DNA from: Gemmatimonadales bacterium
GTDB lineage: Bacteria; Gemmatimonadota; Gemmatimonadetes; Palauibacterales; Palauibacteraceae
Direction of reading: 5' to 3'
Assembly (NCBI GenBank): GCA_009838765.1
Contig: VXQX01000080.1
Coordinates: 107,393 to 171,392, forward strand
DNA length: 64,000 nucleotides
Both the position numbers and the translations under genes were made by a program. Below the pieces are notes generated by a model that saw only the letters and a list, made by a program, of their open reading frames with translations, searched no databases and had not been told where the DNA came from. Of this stretch, positions 55,859 to 64,000 are shown piece by piece; the first letter of the stretch is position 1, and every line of letters starts with the position of its first letter.

Positions 55859-57741
55859 CCGGGTCGCCGGGGCACCGTATCGGTGGCGGGAGGAGGCACT
55901 GCATCGGCGGCCGGGGGGGCCAGCAACTCGAGGAGGAAGTCCACCGCCTCTTCGGATCCCGTGCGGCCGAGCCAGTAGATGCCGCGCTCCCGCACCTCAT
56001 GGTCCGGTTCGTTGCGGATCAGTTCCATCAGCACCCGAGGGACGTCGGAGTCGGCATCGGCCCGCTCGAAGATGGCGTAGATGGCCTGCATCTTCAGGAA
56101 GGGCTCCGAAATCTCTCCGTAGAGGTCGGCGAGGTACGCCACCGTCACCGTCGGGTGACCGGCCCACGCGGTGAAGGCTTCCTCGCGCACGTCTTCGGAC
56201 TCCTCCGTGTCGAAAGCGACGGAGCGCGCCCAGGCGGCGGTTTCCATGTCCCCTTCTTCGCGCACCTTTCGTTGTACGGCGCGGAACACGGACTCCTTGA
56301 GGTCATCCGCAGCGAGTCGTTCGTAGATCGGGATGAAGGCGGCGGCCTGCACGTCATTCCGACGGCCCACCGCTCGGATCGCCGCGTTGCGGATGGTCTC
56401 CGACTTGGAATCATCGAGAACCGCGTTGACGAGCGCATTCACGGCGCCGTTGCGGAGGCCGTACTGCATCCACGCGGCACCGGTCGTCGTCCCCTCGAAG
56501 GCACTCCTGCGGAGGGCTTCAATCGCATCGCTCTGCATGGCGTAGTCATCCGAGTCCTCGAGCGTCTGCTTGAGCACCTGGTACGCATCCCAGGAGTTGA
56601 AACGCCACATCTCCTGCAGCGCGTGCCTGCGGACGGACCGCTCCGAATGGGTCTCGAAGATGCCGAGGAGAACGTCCTCGGCTTCCTCGGTTCCCTGTCT
56701 CGCGACGAATTGAACCGCCTCCTCGTGCAGCCGCGGCGAACACTCATCGTCACGGTCCAGGACATCGCGAAGCACCTGCATCCGGTTGATCTCGCTCTCG
56801 TAGCGCATGACCGCTTCGAGCGCCGCCAACTGCACCGACACGTCGTCGCACGTCCCCCGCTCCTGCGACGCGGCGCGCCGGGCATCCTGGTATCTGGCGT
56901 TCCGCTGGTATTCCGCCCGCTGCCAGTCGACCCGCAGCACATCGACGTCCGAGGCCAGCCGCGCGTAGTCCGCCACCTGCCGCTCGAAATCGGTGATGCT
57001 CTCCGAGGACTCCGCCAATCGCCGGAGGTAGTCCTCCGCGTCCTCCACGTCCTCCACACCCGCCGCGTCCGGTGGGTCCGGCTCGCCTCGTGCCTCGCCC
57101 ATCAAGACGGCCAGCGAATCGGCGGCCACCGAGTCCGGTGCAGCCGTCAGGTCGGCCACTCGTACGGGAAGCGTGACGATGCGGTCCCCAACCTGCATGG
57201 GCATCACGCGAAAGCCGGGCGTCGTGGCGGAGACATCGAGGGTCTCCTCCGCCTCGCGCAGCAGACGCTCCGCGTCGCCGGCGCCGCCCTGAGACGCGAG
57301 CTGGCCTCGGATCTCGAATTGCAGGGCCCGCGCATCGTGGTACAGCCGCCCGGCCTCCCTGTGCAGGCGAGGCTCGGCCGCGCGCGCCTCGGGGAAGCCG
57401 ACCATCAGTATTTCGAGCAGCAACTGCGCCTCGGGCAGATCGCCGAGGCGATAGCGGGCGAATGCCTCCCAGTAGTAGGAATCCGCCTCGAACGGGGGCG
57501 TCGTCAGCCCGGACTCGGTCCGTACCGCCTGGAAGAGCGCCACCGCGCGTTCGAACTCCTCCGCGTTGATTGCGCGGCGCGCCTCGAGGAACCGCGCCAC
57601 CTCATCCTGCTGGACGGTCTGCGCGGCAAGCGTCTCCGCCCCGAGCACGGGCAGCGCGTCGCGCGTCGGCGCGGCCTCCACGATGGTGAGGCCGGCCAGC
57701 AGCAGCCCGGTCCACGCCAGGTGTCTTACGCGATCGTTCAT
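55855..57741 (-). CDS. Exported TPR/HEAT-repeat scaffold protein
   Basis: A 628-residue protein with signal segment LLLAGLTIVEAA. Residues about 45-130 look TPR-like (INAEEFERAVALFQAV, ARYRLGDLPEAQLLLEIL), residues about 250-330 are acidic and helical, and the C-terminal half is HEAT-like (AIRAVGRRNDVQAAAFIPIYERLA, REEAFTAWAGHP, ERGIYWLGRTGSEEAVDFLLELL). It ends in a Pro-rich tail. Lying between an anti-sigma gene (34 bp upstream) and the propeller array (ATGA overlap), it may be the periplasmic sensing or assembly partner of the sigma module. Confidence 0.82.
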   Translation of the reverse strand: MNDRVRHLAWTGLLLAGLTIVEAAPTRDALPVLGAETLAAQTVQQDEVARFLEARRAINAEEFERAVALFQAVRTESGLTTPPFEADSYYWEAFARYRLGDLPEAQLLLEILMVGFPEARAAEPRLHREAGRLYHDARALQFEIRGQLASQGGAGDAERLLREAEETLDVSATTPGFRVMPMQVGDRIVTLPVRVADLTAAPDSVAADSLAVLMGEARGEPDPPDAAGVEDVEDAEDYLRRLAESSESITDFERQVADYARLASDVDVLRVDWQRAEYQRNARYQDARRAASQERGTCDDVSVQLAALEAVMRYESEINRMQVLRDVLDRDDECSPRLHEEAVQFVARQGTEEAEDVLLGIFETHSERSVRRHALQEMWRFNSWDAYQVLKQTLEDSDDYAMQSDAIEALRRSAFEGTTTGAAWMQYGLRNGAVNALVNAVLDDSKSETIRNAAIRAVGRRNDVQAAAFIPIYERLAADDLKESVFRAVQRKVREEGDMETAAWARSVAFDTEESEDVREEAFTAWAGHPTVTVAYLADLYGEISEPFLKMQAIYAIFERADADSDVPRVLMELIRNEPDHEVRERGIYWLGRTGSEEAVDFLLELLAPPAADAVPPPATDTVPRRPG

Positions 57742-57775
57742 GTTATGCCTCCGTACTGTTCGATTACGGTTCCAT

Positions 57776-58828
57776 TCACGTGCCGCTCACGGACCGAAGC
57801 CGCATCAGCGTCCCCTGCCGTTCCACGCTCTCGCGGGCCAGTTCGCGCTCGAAGTCCGGAGCCTCCGGGCCGAGGCGCGCGATCTGCACGAGGACGAGTT
57901 CGAGATCCTGCAGCAGCGTCCGCTCCCGCTGGCCTTCCGCAGCGGGCGTGTTGAGCAGCGAACGGGTCTCGACCAGGAATTCACGCGCCCACCTGGCGAG
58001 GTCGCGCTGCGATTCGTCGGTTCCGATATCCGTCCGGAAGGCGACGAGCAGGGCCTGGGTCCGGTCCAGGTGACGGGAGATCCGGGACAGGTCGTATTCT
58101 TCGGCGGCGTCGCGGACCGGTGGATCCGCGTCGGGCCGGCCCGGCGTCGCTGCCGGGGCCGGATCGGCGGCCGGCGGCGGATCGGCCGCCGCGAACTGCC
58201 GGTTCGTCTCCAGCGGCTCCTCGAGGACTGAAAGCGCCAGCGCCTCCTCGGCGGCCGTCGGCGCGAGGGGCCCGGAGTCGGTCGCGGCGACCGACATCGG
58301 CGCCGCCGCCGTCACCGGCGCCGCCGTCGTCGGCGCGGCGACCGCTTCCGGCGCGGCGGGCACCGGGAGCTGCGCGCCACGGTCGAGCGCCACGGCCAGC
58401 GCGACCGACGCCGCGGCGGCTCCGGTCAGCCACACGGTCGTCCGACCGGGCCGCCGCCCGAGCGTCCGGGCCACGATCAGCCGCAGCGGACCGCGAGCCG
58501 TCTTGCGCGCTCCGGGGTCCTCCGGCTGCCGCCCGATCCACTCCGCCTCGATGCGTTCCCACATCGCCTCGCGGGGCGCGGACGGCGGATCGTGGTAGCC
58601 CAGTACGTCGAACGGACGATCGACTGCGCCGCCGACGCCGGCTACAGCGCCCGTCATGTCCACCATCTCGGGCGAGGCGAAGTCGGGCACCGGCGCCGCC
58701 CCGAGCCGCGCTTCGATCCCGGCCCACATCGCCTCGGCCGGGGCCTCCGGCGGGTCGTGGTAGTCGGCCGCCTCCCGGCGGACGAAGCGGGCAAAGCGGC
58801 TCGCGTCATCCATGCGATCCTTCAGCAT
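57776..58828 (-). CDS. Membrane anti-sigma-factor-like protein with duplicated N-terminal motif
   Basis: A 350-residue protein. The cytoplasmic N-terminus carries two copies of the motif YHDPPxAPxEAMWxxIEAxx (residues 23-41 and 78-96). One transmembrane helix follows at about 131-148 (TVWLTGAAAASVALAVAL), then an Ala/Pro-rich periplasmic spacer and a C-terminal helical domain (RISRHLDRTQALLVAFRTD, RERTLLQDLELVLVQIARLG). Position directly after an ECF sigma gene, with a 7-nt overlap, marks it as the likely anti-sigma factor, though no HXXXCXXC zinc motif is present. ATG 58828 is favoured over 58834 by GGGAG spacing. Confidence 0.75.
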   Translation of the reverse strand: MLKDRMDDASRFARFVRREAADYHDPPEAPAEAMWAGIEARLGAAPVPDFASPEMVDMTGAVAGVGGAVDRPFDVLGYHDPPSAPREAMWERIEAEWIGRQPEDPGARKTARGPLRLIVARTLGRRPGRTTVWLTGAAAASVALAVALDRGAQLPVPAAPEAVAAPTTAAPVTAAAPMSVAATDSGPLAPTAAEEALALSVLEEPLETNRQFAAADPPPAADPAPAATPGRPDADPPVRDAAEEYDLSRISRHLDRTQALLVAFRTDIGTDESQRDLARWAREFLVETRSLLNTPAAEGQRERTLLQDLELVLVQIARLGPEAPDFERELARESVERQGTLMRLRSVSGT

Positions 58829-59364
58829 GCCCATTCTCCCGCGAAATCCGCGAGCTTCTCCCGCAGGCGGGTGCGCGCCCGGAAGAGCTGCGACTTCGAC
58901 GTCCCGGCCTTGATGCCGAGCATCGCGCCGATCTCCTCGTGCGTGTAGCCCTCGAGGTCGTGCAGCAGGAAGACGGTTCGATAGCCGGCGGGAAGCTCGT
59001 CGATGGCGCGGTGCAACCGCTCCTTGACGTCGGGCTCGAGGCGGTTCGGGCCGCCGGTCGCGCGGAGGTCCTCGTGCAGCGCGGTCTCGCGGCTGCGAAA
59101 GCGCTTCACCTTGCGGAGCCCGTTCAGTGACACCGTCGTGGCGATCGATCCCAGCCACGTCCCGAACGCGGCCTCGCCGCGAAACGTGTCGATCTTCGTG
59201 AACGCCCGCACGAACGTCTCCTGCGTGAAATCCTGGGCGAGATGGTCCTCGCCCGCGAACCGGTAGCATATCCGGAACACACGGTCGACGTGCGCGTCGT
59301 ACAACGCGCGCGCCGCGTCCTCGTCTCCGTCCCTGAGCCGCTGAATGAGTTGCGGTTCCGTCAC
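58822..59364 (-). CDS. ECF-family RNA polymerase sigma factor
   Basis: A 180-residue ECF sigma factor. Region 2 is LYDAHVDRVFRICYRFAGEDHLAQDFTQ with the -10-contacting WLGSIATTVSLNGLRK, and region 4 is LPAGYRTVFLLHDLEGYTHEEIGAMLGI..GTSKSQLFRARTRLREKL, an HTH for the -35 element. GTG 59364 is chosen; longer frames to 59610 are Pro/Arg-rich and unsupported. It heads the minus-strand gene string of anti-sigma, HEAT, six propellers and two DUF2723 genes. Bases 59365-59552 hold its promoter but no clear box. Confidence 0.92.
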   Translation of the reverse strand: MTEPQLIQRLRDGDEDAARALYDAHVDRVFRICYRFAGEDHLAQDFTQETFVRAFTKIDTFRGEAAFGTWLGSIATTVSLNGLRKVKRFRSRETALHEDLRATGGPNRLEPDVKERLHRAIDELPAGYRTVFLLHDLEGYTHEEIGAMLGIKAGTSKSQLFRARTRLREKLADFAGEWAC

Positions 59365-59552
59365 CGTGCCGGGGTCTCCGGGTACACGTCGGTTCTTCCG
59401 CTTCTTCTGCTTCTGGACCGGTGACACAGGCAACCGGGGATTGGTTGCGCGGGGATCGGGCGGACCGCCGGAGAGTGAATCGACGGGCGGACCCGGGGGA
59501 CGACCGGGCCGCGGCGGGGGTGCGCCGCGGCCGGTCGGCCCTTCCTTATGTG

Positions 59553-60770
59553 CTAGGCGACGGCGACCGCCGCGCCCTCCAGCACCTCTGCGATGTTCTC
59601 CAGCGCCCATTCCAGGCTCGCCTTCTCGATCGTGAGCGGAGGCGCGAACCGGATCACCTGTTCGTGCGTCTCCTTGGCGAGGATCCCGCGCGCCTGCAGC
59701 GCCTCGCAGAACGGGCGCGCCGACCCCGACTCGTCCCGCACGACCACGCCGATGAACAGGCCGCGGCCACGCACGTGGTCCACGTGCGGCGAGCCGATCG
59801 CCTCCAGTTCTCCCTTGAACCAGGCGCCAAGCTCATTCGAGCGCCCCGGCAGGTCCTCGTCCCGGATCACGTCCAGCGCCGCCATCCCCACGGCCGCGCC
59901 GAGCGGATTCCCGCCGAACGTCGAGCCGTGGTCTCCCGGATGGAAGACGTCCATGATCGCGGAGTTTGCGAGGATCCCGGAGACGGGGAACACGCCCCCG
60001 CCGAGTGCCTTCCCGACGATCATGATGTCGCCGCGGTCCGCCTCCCAGTCGGCGCAGAACAGCTTGCCCGTCCGCCCCAGGCCCGTCTGGATCTCGTCGT
60101 TGATCATGAGAACGCCGTTTGTCCGGCAAATCTCCAGCGCCCGCGCGTAGAATCCGTCGGGCGGCACCACCACGCCCGCCTCTCCCTGGATGGGCTCGAC
60201 GAGGAAGCCGACGGTGTTCGGCGTAATCGCCGCCTCGAGCGCGTCCGCGTCGCCGTAGGGAATCGGCACGAAGCCCGGCGTGAAGGGACCGAACCCGGAC
60301 GTGGAACCCTCATCCGAGGAAAAGCCGACGATGGTCGTCGTCCGGCCGTGGAAGTTCTGCTCGCAGACGATGATCTCGGCCCGGTCCTCGGCCACGCCCT
60401 TCACGGTGTAGCCCCACTTGCGGGCGGCCTTGATCGCGGTCTCCACGCCCTCGGCGCCGGTGTTCATCGGCAGCGCGCGCTCGAACCCCGTCATCTCGCA
60501 CAGCTTCTGGAGGAATGGGCCCATGCGGTCGTTGTGGAAGGCGCGTGAGGTGAGCGTGAGTTTCTCCGCCTGCGCGCGCAGCGCCTCGATGATGCGGGGA
60601 TGACGGTGTCCCTGGTTCACCGCGGAGTAGGCGCTCAGCATGTCGAGATACCGACGGCCCTCCACGTCCCACACCCACTCTCCCTCGCCGCGCTCGAGCA
60701 CGACGGGAAGCGGGTGGTAGTTGTGCGCGCTCCACTTGTCGACCTGAGAGATGTAATCGCTGGTGTTCAT
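59553..60770 (-). CDS. rocD: Ornithine aminotransferase
   Basis: A 405-residue class III PLP aminotransferase of the ornithine-oxo-acid type: LDMLSAYSAVNQGHRHPRI, PMNTGAEGVETAIKAARKWGY, FHGRTTTIVGFSSD, NDEIQTGLGRTGKLF and the Schiff-base Lys in VGKALGGGVFPVSG (about residue 255). It converts ornithine to glutamate semialdehyde, linking arginine to proline and glutamate metabolism. It is transcribed alone; a 13-bp triple repeat lies in its 5' leader. Acetylornithine aminotransferase is the main alternative, but the motif set favours RocD. Confidence 0.92.
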   Translation of the reverse strand: MNTSDYISQVDKWSAHNYHPLPVVLERGEGEWVWDVEGRRYLDMLSAYSAVNQGHRHPRIIEALRAQAEKLTLTSRAFHNDRMGPFLQKLCEMTGFERALPMNTGAEGVETAIKAARKWGYTVKGVAEDRAEIIVCEQNFHGRTTTIVGFSSDEGSTSGFGPFTPGFVPIPYGDADALEAAITPNTVGFLVEPIQGEAGVVVPPDGFYARALEICRTNGVLMINDEIQTGLGRTGKLFCADWEADRGDIMIVGKALGGGVFPVSGILANSAIMDVFHPGDHGSTFGGNPLGAAVGMAALDVIRDEDLPGRSNELGAWFKGELEAIGSPHVDHVRGRGLFIGVVVRDESGSARPFCEALQARGILAKETHEQVIRFAPPLTIEKASLEWALENIAEVLEGAAVAVA

Positions 60771-60780
60771 CGCTTCCTCG

Positions 60781-60819
60781 TTGGGCTGCCGAATTGGGCT
60801 GCCGAATTGGGCTGCCGAG
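60781..60819. repeat. Three 13-bp tandem repeats upstream of rocD
   Basis: TTGGGCTGCCGAA occurs at 60781-60793 and 60794-60806, and with a final G at 60807-60819. The array begins 10 bp before the rocD start codon, so it lies in the 5' leader, where it could affect translation. Confidence 0.85.
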
Positions 60820-60964
60820 CAATCTCGGCGAAGGGTTGATTACGGGATCGGATCGGATTGAACCCGACCTGAGAGAGTAGACGAAAGGCCCACGCCCGAC
60901 AAGACGATCCGGGCGGGTGTCCCTGTCGGTCCCCGTCCCCGCCGGGGGCTGCTACCTTGGGCGG

Positions 60965-62449
60965 ATGAGCGACGCCTCCGTCATCCCCGACTTTACCGAA
61001 TTCTCCCGTCTCGCCGAGCCCGGGCGGCTGGTTCCCGTGGCCATCGAGATTCCGTTCGACCTCGACACGCCGGTCACGGCATTCTCGAAGCTCCGGCGCG
61101 GACCGTTCTCCTTTCTTCTGGAATCTGTCGAGGGGGGGGAACGCTGGGCGAGATTCAGCTTCCTCGGCTCGGAGCCCCGGGAAGCCTGGCGGCTCGACGG
61201 ACCGGAGCTTCGGCTCTGGACGCCGGCGGGGGGCTGGGGCGAGCCCGAGATGACGAACGATCCCTTCGCCGCCTTCGAGGCCTGGATCGCGCGGTACGAG
61301 CCCGTTCAGGTCCCGGCCCTGCCGCGGTTCTGGGGCGGCGCGGTCGGCTTCTTCGGTTACGACACGGTGCGCTGGATCGAGCGGCTGCCGGACGCGCCGC
61401 CGGACGACCTCGGCGTGCCGGACGCCTGCTTCATGGCGACGGAGCGTATGCTCATTGTCGACAACCTGTATTCCCGCGCCTTTGCGGTCGCCCCGGTTCC
61501 GGTTGCGCCCGGAGACGACCCGGCCGAGTTGTACCGCGAGACACTGGCCGGGCTCGCCGACTGGGTGCGCGGCCTGGAAGACCCGCACGGGCTGGGGCCG
61601 CTCGGCAACGGCGGGGGGCGCACGCCGGAGGTGGCCGGGAATCGCTCGCGCGACGACTACGAGGCCGCCGTCGAGCGGATCCGCGAGTACATCGTGGCGG
61701 GCGACGCCTACCAGGTCGTGGTCTCGCAGCGCGCCGGCGCCCGCTTCGGGGGCGACCCCCTCGAGCTTTACCGCGCCCTCCGGCGCAGCAACCCGTCGCC
61801 CTACCTCTTCTTCATCGAACTGGACGGCATGCACCTCATCGGCTCATCGCCGGAGACGCTGGTCCGGGTCGAAGACGGGATCGTAACCGTGCGCCCGATC
61901 GCCGGGACGCGGCCGCGCGGGGCCACGCCGCCGGAGGACGAGCGGCACGCGCGCGAGCTGCTCGCCGACGAGAAGGAGCGCGCGGAACACCTCATGCTGG
62001 TGGATCTCGGCCGCAACGATGTGAGCCGGGTGGCTTGCCCCGGCTCCGTCGAAGTGTCGCGTTTCATGGAGATCGAGCGCTACAGCCATGTCATGCACCT
62101 CGTGAGCGAGGTCGCCGGTTCGCTGAAGGAGGGAGCCGACGCCGTCGACGCGTTCAAGGCCTGCTTCCCCGCCGGCACGCTCACCGGCGCCCCGAAGGTG
62201 CGCGCCATGGAGATCCTGGACGAACTCGAACCGACCCGTCGCGGACCCTATGGCGGGGCGGCGGGCTACGTCGGCTACGGCGCGGCGAGCCTCGACATGG
62301 CCATCGTCATCCGCACGCTGCTCTCCGTCGGCGATCGCGTGTACGCGCAGGCGGGAGCGGGGATCGTCTACGACTCCGAACCCGCGCGCGAGTGGGAAGA
62401 GACCCGCCAAAAGGCCCGCGTGCTCCTCGAGGCCCTGACGAAAGTCTAG
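60965..62449 (+). CDS. trpE: Anthranilate synthase component I
   Basis: A 494-residue TrpE of the chorismate-binding family: PVAIEIPFDLDTPVTAF near the N-terminus, GGAVGFFGYD, IVAGDAYQVVVSQR, SNPSPYLFFIELDGMHLIGSSPETLVR, VRPIAGTRPRG, HLMLVDLGRNDVSRV and the closing FPAGTLTGAPKVRAMEILDELEP with VYAQAGAGIVYDSEP. It makes anthranilate from chorismate together with the glutaminase TrpG, which is not adjacent here, nor are other trp genes. ATG 60965 is favoured over GTG 60917. No leader-peptide attenuator is visible in 60820-60964. Confidence 0.95.
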   Translation: MSDASVIPDFTEFSRLAEPGRLVPVAIEIPFDLDTPVTAFSKLRRGPFSFLLESVEGGERWARFSFLGSEPREAWRLDGPELRLWTPAGGWGEPEMTNDPFAAFEAWIARYEPVQVPALPRFWGGAVGFFGYDTVRWIERLPDAPPDDLGVPDACFMATERMLIVDNLYSRAFAVAPVPVAPGDDPAELYRETLAGLADWVRGLEDPHGLGPLGNGGGRTPEVAGNRSRDDYEAAVERIREYIVAGDAYQVVVSQRAGARFGGDPLELYRALRRSNPSPYLFFIELDGMHLIGSSPETLVRVEDGIVTVRPIAGTRPRGATPPEDERHARELLADEKERAEHLMLVDLGRNDVSRVACPGSVEVSRFMEIERYSHVMHLVSEVAGSLKEGADAVDAFKACFPAGTLTGAPKVRAMEILDELEPTRRGPYGGAAGYVGYGAASLDMAIVIRTLLSVGDRVYAQAGAGIVYDSEPAREWEETRQKARVLLEALTKV

Positions 62450-62473
62450 CTGGCCTCGGCGAAAGCCCAGCTA
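62447..62473. terminator. Palindrome built from two convergent stop codons (second copy)
   Basis: TAGCTGG (62447-62453) and CCAGCTA (62467-62473) pair around a 13-nt loop. The first three bases are the trpE TAG stop; the last three are the TAG stop of the convergent antitoxin-like gene. The arms are identical to those at 985-1002. Confidence 0.5.
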
Positions 62474-62848
62474 CAGGCGGGCGAGGCGTTGTTCGCGGGC
62501 GACGATGGGGTCGATGCGGTCGGCGTATTCCTTGGCATAGGCGAGGGCTTCCTCCAGGGCTTCCGTGCGCGTGCCGGCGAAGCGCTGGCCTACGGCGGCG
62601 CTCATCGCCCGGCCGGGGCCGGCCGCGCCCGCGACCTCCCATACTTCCGGCCCGCCACGCAAGGCCGCCCGCCGGCCTGCCCGGGTCTCGCGGAACTCGA
62701 TCTGCGGGAATCTCTGCAGCGCGAGCCATTCCAGAACGATATTCCTGAGTCCCTCCGAGGAGGTCCACTGCTGCTCGATGAACACGCGTTCGAGTTCCGA
62801 CTCGATCTCGCGGGTGACGCGCGTGCAGAGAGGACGGGGCAGAGGCAT
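62471..62848 (-). CDS. DUF433-like antitoxin, orphan
   Basis: A 125-residue protein. The N-terminus has a helical segment (TREIESELERVFIEQQWTSS, with LRNIVLEWLALQRFPQIEF) and the C-terminal part GGPEVWEV...EALEEALAYAKEYADRIDPIVA resembles the DUF433 winged-helix domain of some VapB-like antitoxins. No PIN toxin follows: the gene ends against trpE. The start at 62848 lies inside two adjacent palindromes that may be its operator. If functional it may be a DNA-binding regulator freed of its toxin. Confidence 0.65.
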   Translation of the reverse strand: MPLPRPLCTRVTREIESELERVFIEQQWTSSEGLRNIVLEWLALQRFPQIEFRETRAGRRAALRGGPEVWEVAGAAGPGRAMSAAVGQRFAGTRTEALEEALAYAKEYADRIDPIVAREQRLARL

Positions 62849-62865
62849 GTATACATGGTATACCA
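62847..62865. promoter_or_regulatory. Paired palindromic operator candidate
   Basis: ATGTATACAT (62847-62856) and TGGTATACCA (62856-62865) are two perfect 10-bp palindromes sharing one base; the first covers most of the start codon of the orphan antitoxin gene. AT-rich paired palindromes at a start codon are typical autoregulatory sites. Bases 62866-62989 otherwise hold only the leader of the next gene. Confidence 0.6.
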
Positions 62866-62989
62866 ACTCTCGGAAACGTGCCAGCCCCACTGGAACCCGC
62901 GGTGCGGCGGCGAATCGCGGTGTAACCCTTTCCCCGTTCCCGGCGTCTACGGGTGGACGACTTCGCGTTGAACAGGAGGCAGTGCGACG

Positions 62990-64000
62990 ATGGCAACCAT
63001 GTACGTTCACGGCACCCGAGTCCGCCCGGGCGCCTTGCTCGCGGTGATCCTCGCGATCGCGGGGCCGGCCCGGTCTCACGCCCAGTCCGAGACCCGGCCG
63101 CAGACGGGTACCGTGCGGGGGGCGGTGTCCGATGCGACGGCCGCTGTCGCGGTCGCCGGGGCGCAGGTCTTCGTGGCGGGGACGACGATCGGCACGCTGA
63201 CCGACGCGGAGGGCCGCTATTCCCTCCCGGGCGTGCCAGCGGGGGAGCAGGTCGTCACGGTCCGGCTGATCGGCTACAAGGAGGCAAGCAAGACGATCGC
63301 CGTGACGGCGGGCGAGACGGTCACGCTGGACTTCACCGTGGAGCGGACCGCGTGGCGACTGCAGGATCTCACCGTCACGGGCGTCGCCGGCGAGACCCCG
63401 CAGGTCATGCTCCCGTACGCGGTCGAGCGCGCCGCACGCGGTCTAGCCGCCACCTCGGTGGTGGGGGCGTATCCCGGCCACAACACGGAATCGTACGCCC
63501 GGATCGAGGAGAACGGCTTCCGTCGCGTCCGCGAGTCGCCGCTCTCCACCTTTTCCATCGACGTGGATCGCGCGTCGTACGCCAACGTCCGGCGCTTCAT
63601 CCAGGCGGGGGAGCGTCCGCCCGCCGACGCGGTCCGGATCGAGGAGATGATCAACTACTTCCCGTACGAGTGGGGCGGCGCGGCGGGGGACCAACCCTTC
63701 GAGGTCCTCACCGAGGTGTGGGATGCGCCTTGGAAGCCGGAGCACCGGCTCGTTCGGATCGGACTCCGGGCACCCTCCGTCGACACGGAGGATCTGCCGC
63801 CGAGCAACCTCGTCTTCCTGATGGACGTATCGGGGTCCATGTCGTCGCCCGACAAGCTCCCGCTGCTGAAGAAGGCCTTCGCCCTGCTCACCGAGCAGCT
63901 CCGACCGCAGGACCGGGTCGCGATCGTCGTCTACGCCGGCGCGGCGGGGCTCGTGCTTCCGCCGACGCCGGGGGACCGGCGCGCCCGCATCCTGTCGGCC
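62990..64000 (+). CDS. YfbK-type vWA-domain protein with N-terminal carboxypeptidase-like domain (partial)
   Basis: The first 337 residues of a protein that runs off the window end. A signal peptide ([17 protein letters not shown]) is followed by a CarboxypepD_reg-like beta-sandwich ([51 protein letters not shown]), the YfbK N-terminal motif ([33 protein letters not shown]) and then a von Willebrand A domain with MIDAS motif DVSGSMSS (about residue 280). AGGAGG lies 10 nt before ATG 62990. Relatives are exported proteins of unknown role. The rest of the vWA domain lies beyond base 64000. Confidence 0.88.
   Translation, partial: MATMYVHGTRVRPGALLAVILAIAGPARSHAQSETRPQTGTVRGAVSDATAAVAVAGAQVFVAGTTIGTLTDAEGRYSLPGVPAGEQVVTVRLIGYKEASKTIAVTAGETVTLDFTVERTAWRLQDLTVTGVAGETPQVMLPYAVERAARGLAATSVVGAYPGHNTESYARIEENGFRRVRESPLSTFSIDVDRASYANVRRFIQAGERPPADAVRIEEMINYFPYEWGGAAGDQPFEVLTEVWDAPWKPEHRLVRIGLRAPSVDTEDLPPSNLVFLMDVSGSMSSPDKLPLLKKAFALLTEQLRPQDRVAIVVYAGAAGLVLPPTPGDRRARILSA

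Overview
The window is a GC-rich bacterial chromosome segment, densely packed with genes. Many adjacent genes are joined by 4-nt ATGA or GTGA overlaps. GTG starts, Tat- and Sec-exported enzymes, 6-bladed beta-propeller lipoproteins, DUF2723 membrane glycosyltransferases, ATP/ADP-translocase-like membrane proteins and secreted ankyrin proteins together suggest Gemmatimonadota, possibly a host-associated (sponge-symbiont-like) lineage. That placement is inference from gene content; there is no rRNA, tRNA, prophage, transposase or CRISPR array to anchor it.

Layout. 0.3-4 kb: a lipoprotein peroxiredoxin whose reading frame is interrupted by a single UGA exactly where the first cysteine of the W-C-P-x-C active site belongs, followed by a bSECIS-like hairpin (candidate selenoprotein); then a convergent exported SDR and an LVIVD/Ig-like protein. 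4-7.3 kb: a kinase-M23-aminotransferase trimodular protein. 7.5-9.2 kb: small accessory genes with a VapB-VapC-HicB-like toxin/antitoxin operon. 9.3-12.4 kb: two coupled secreted ankyrin proteins. 12.4-20.3 kb: S9 peptidase, Tat-exported class V aminotransferase, and a GMC oxidoreductase/small-subunit pair divergent from two Tat-exported TIM-barrel isomerases (a likely keto-sugar module). 20.5-23.4 kb: divergent ATP/ADP-translocase-like paralogues. 23.4-27.5 kb: GDPD, DinB, bPH-like membrane protein, HD protein, a 39-aa MetS-like peptide and a TonB-C-like repeat lipoprotein.

27.5-36.2 kb: carB, an exported M20 hydrolase, then a DUF3299 protein, ABC ATPase and FtsX-like permease carrying a perfect 4 x 15-residue His/Asp repeat, with convergent zinc-independent folE2: a likely zinc-scarcity locus. 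36.2-40.2 kb: mog and the argG-argH-argR operon behind an AT-rich leader with an ARG-box-like site. 40.2-43.7 kb: D-aminoacylase-like lipoprotein, FAD-linked oxidase, small membrane protein.

43.7-59.4 kb, all on the minus strand: ECF sigma factor, membrane anti-sigma-like protein, TPR/HEAT protein, six consecutive beta-propeller (lipo)proteins and two tandem DUF2723 glycosyltransferases. This looks like one sigma-governed cell-envelope programme and is the best candidate in the window for an uncharacterised multi-gene system. 59.5-64 kb: ornithine aminotransferase, trpE, an orphan DUF433-like antitoxin with palindromic operator, and the start of a YfbK-type vWA protein that runs off the end.

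No stretch longer than 300 bases lacks a gene. Bases 1-297 hold no convincing gene; the other gaps are under about 220 bases and hold the signals listed.
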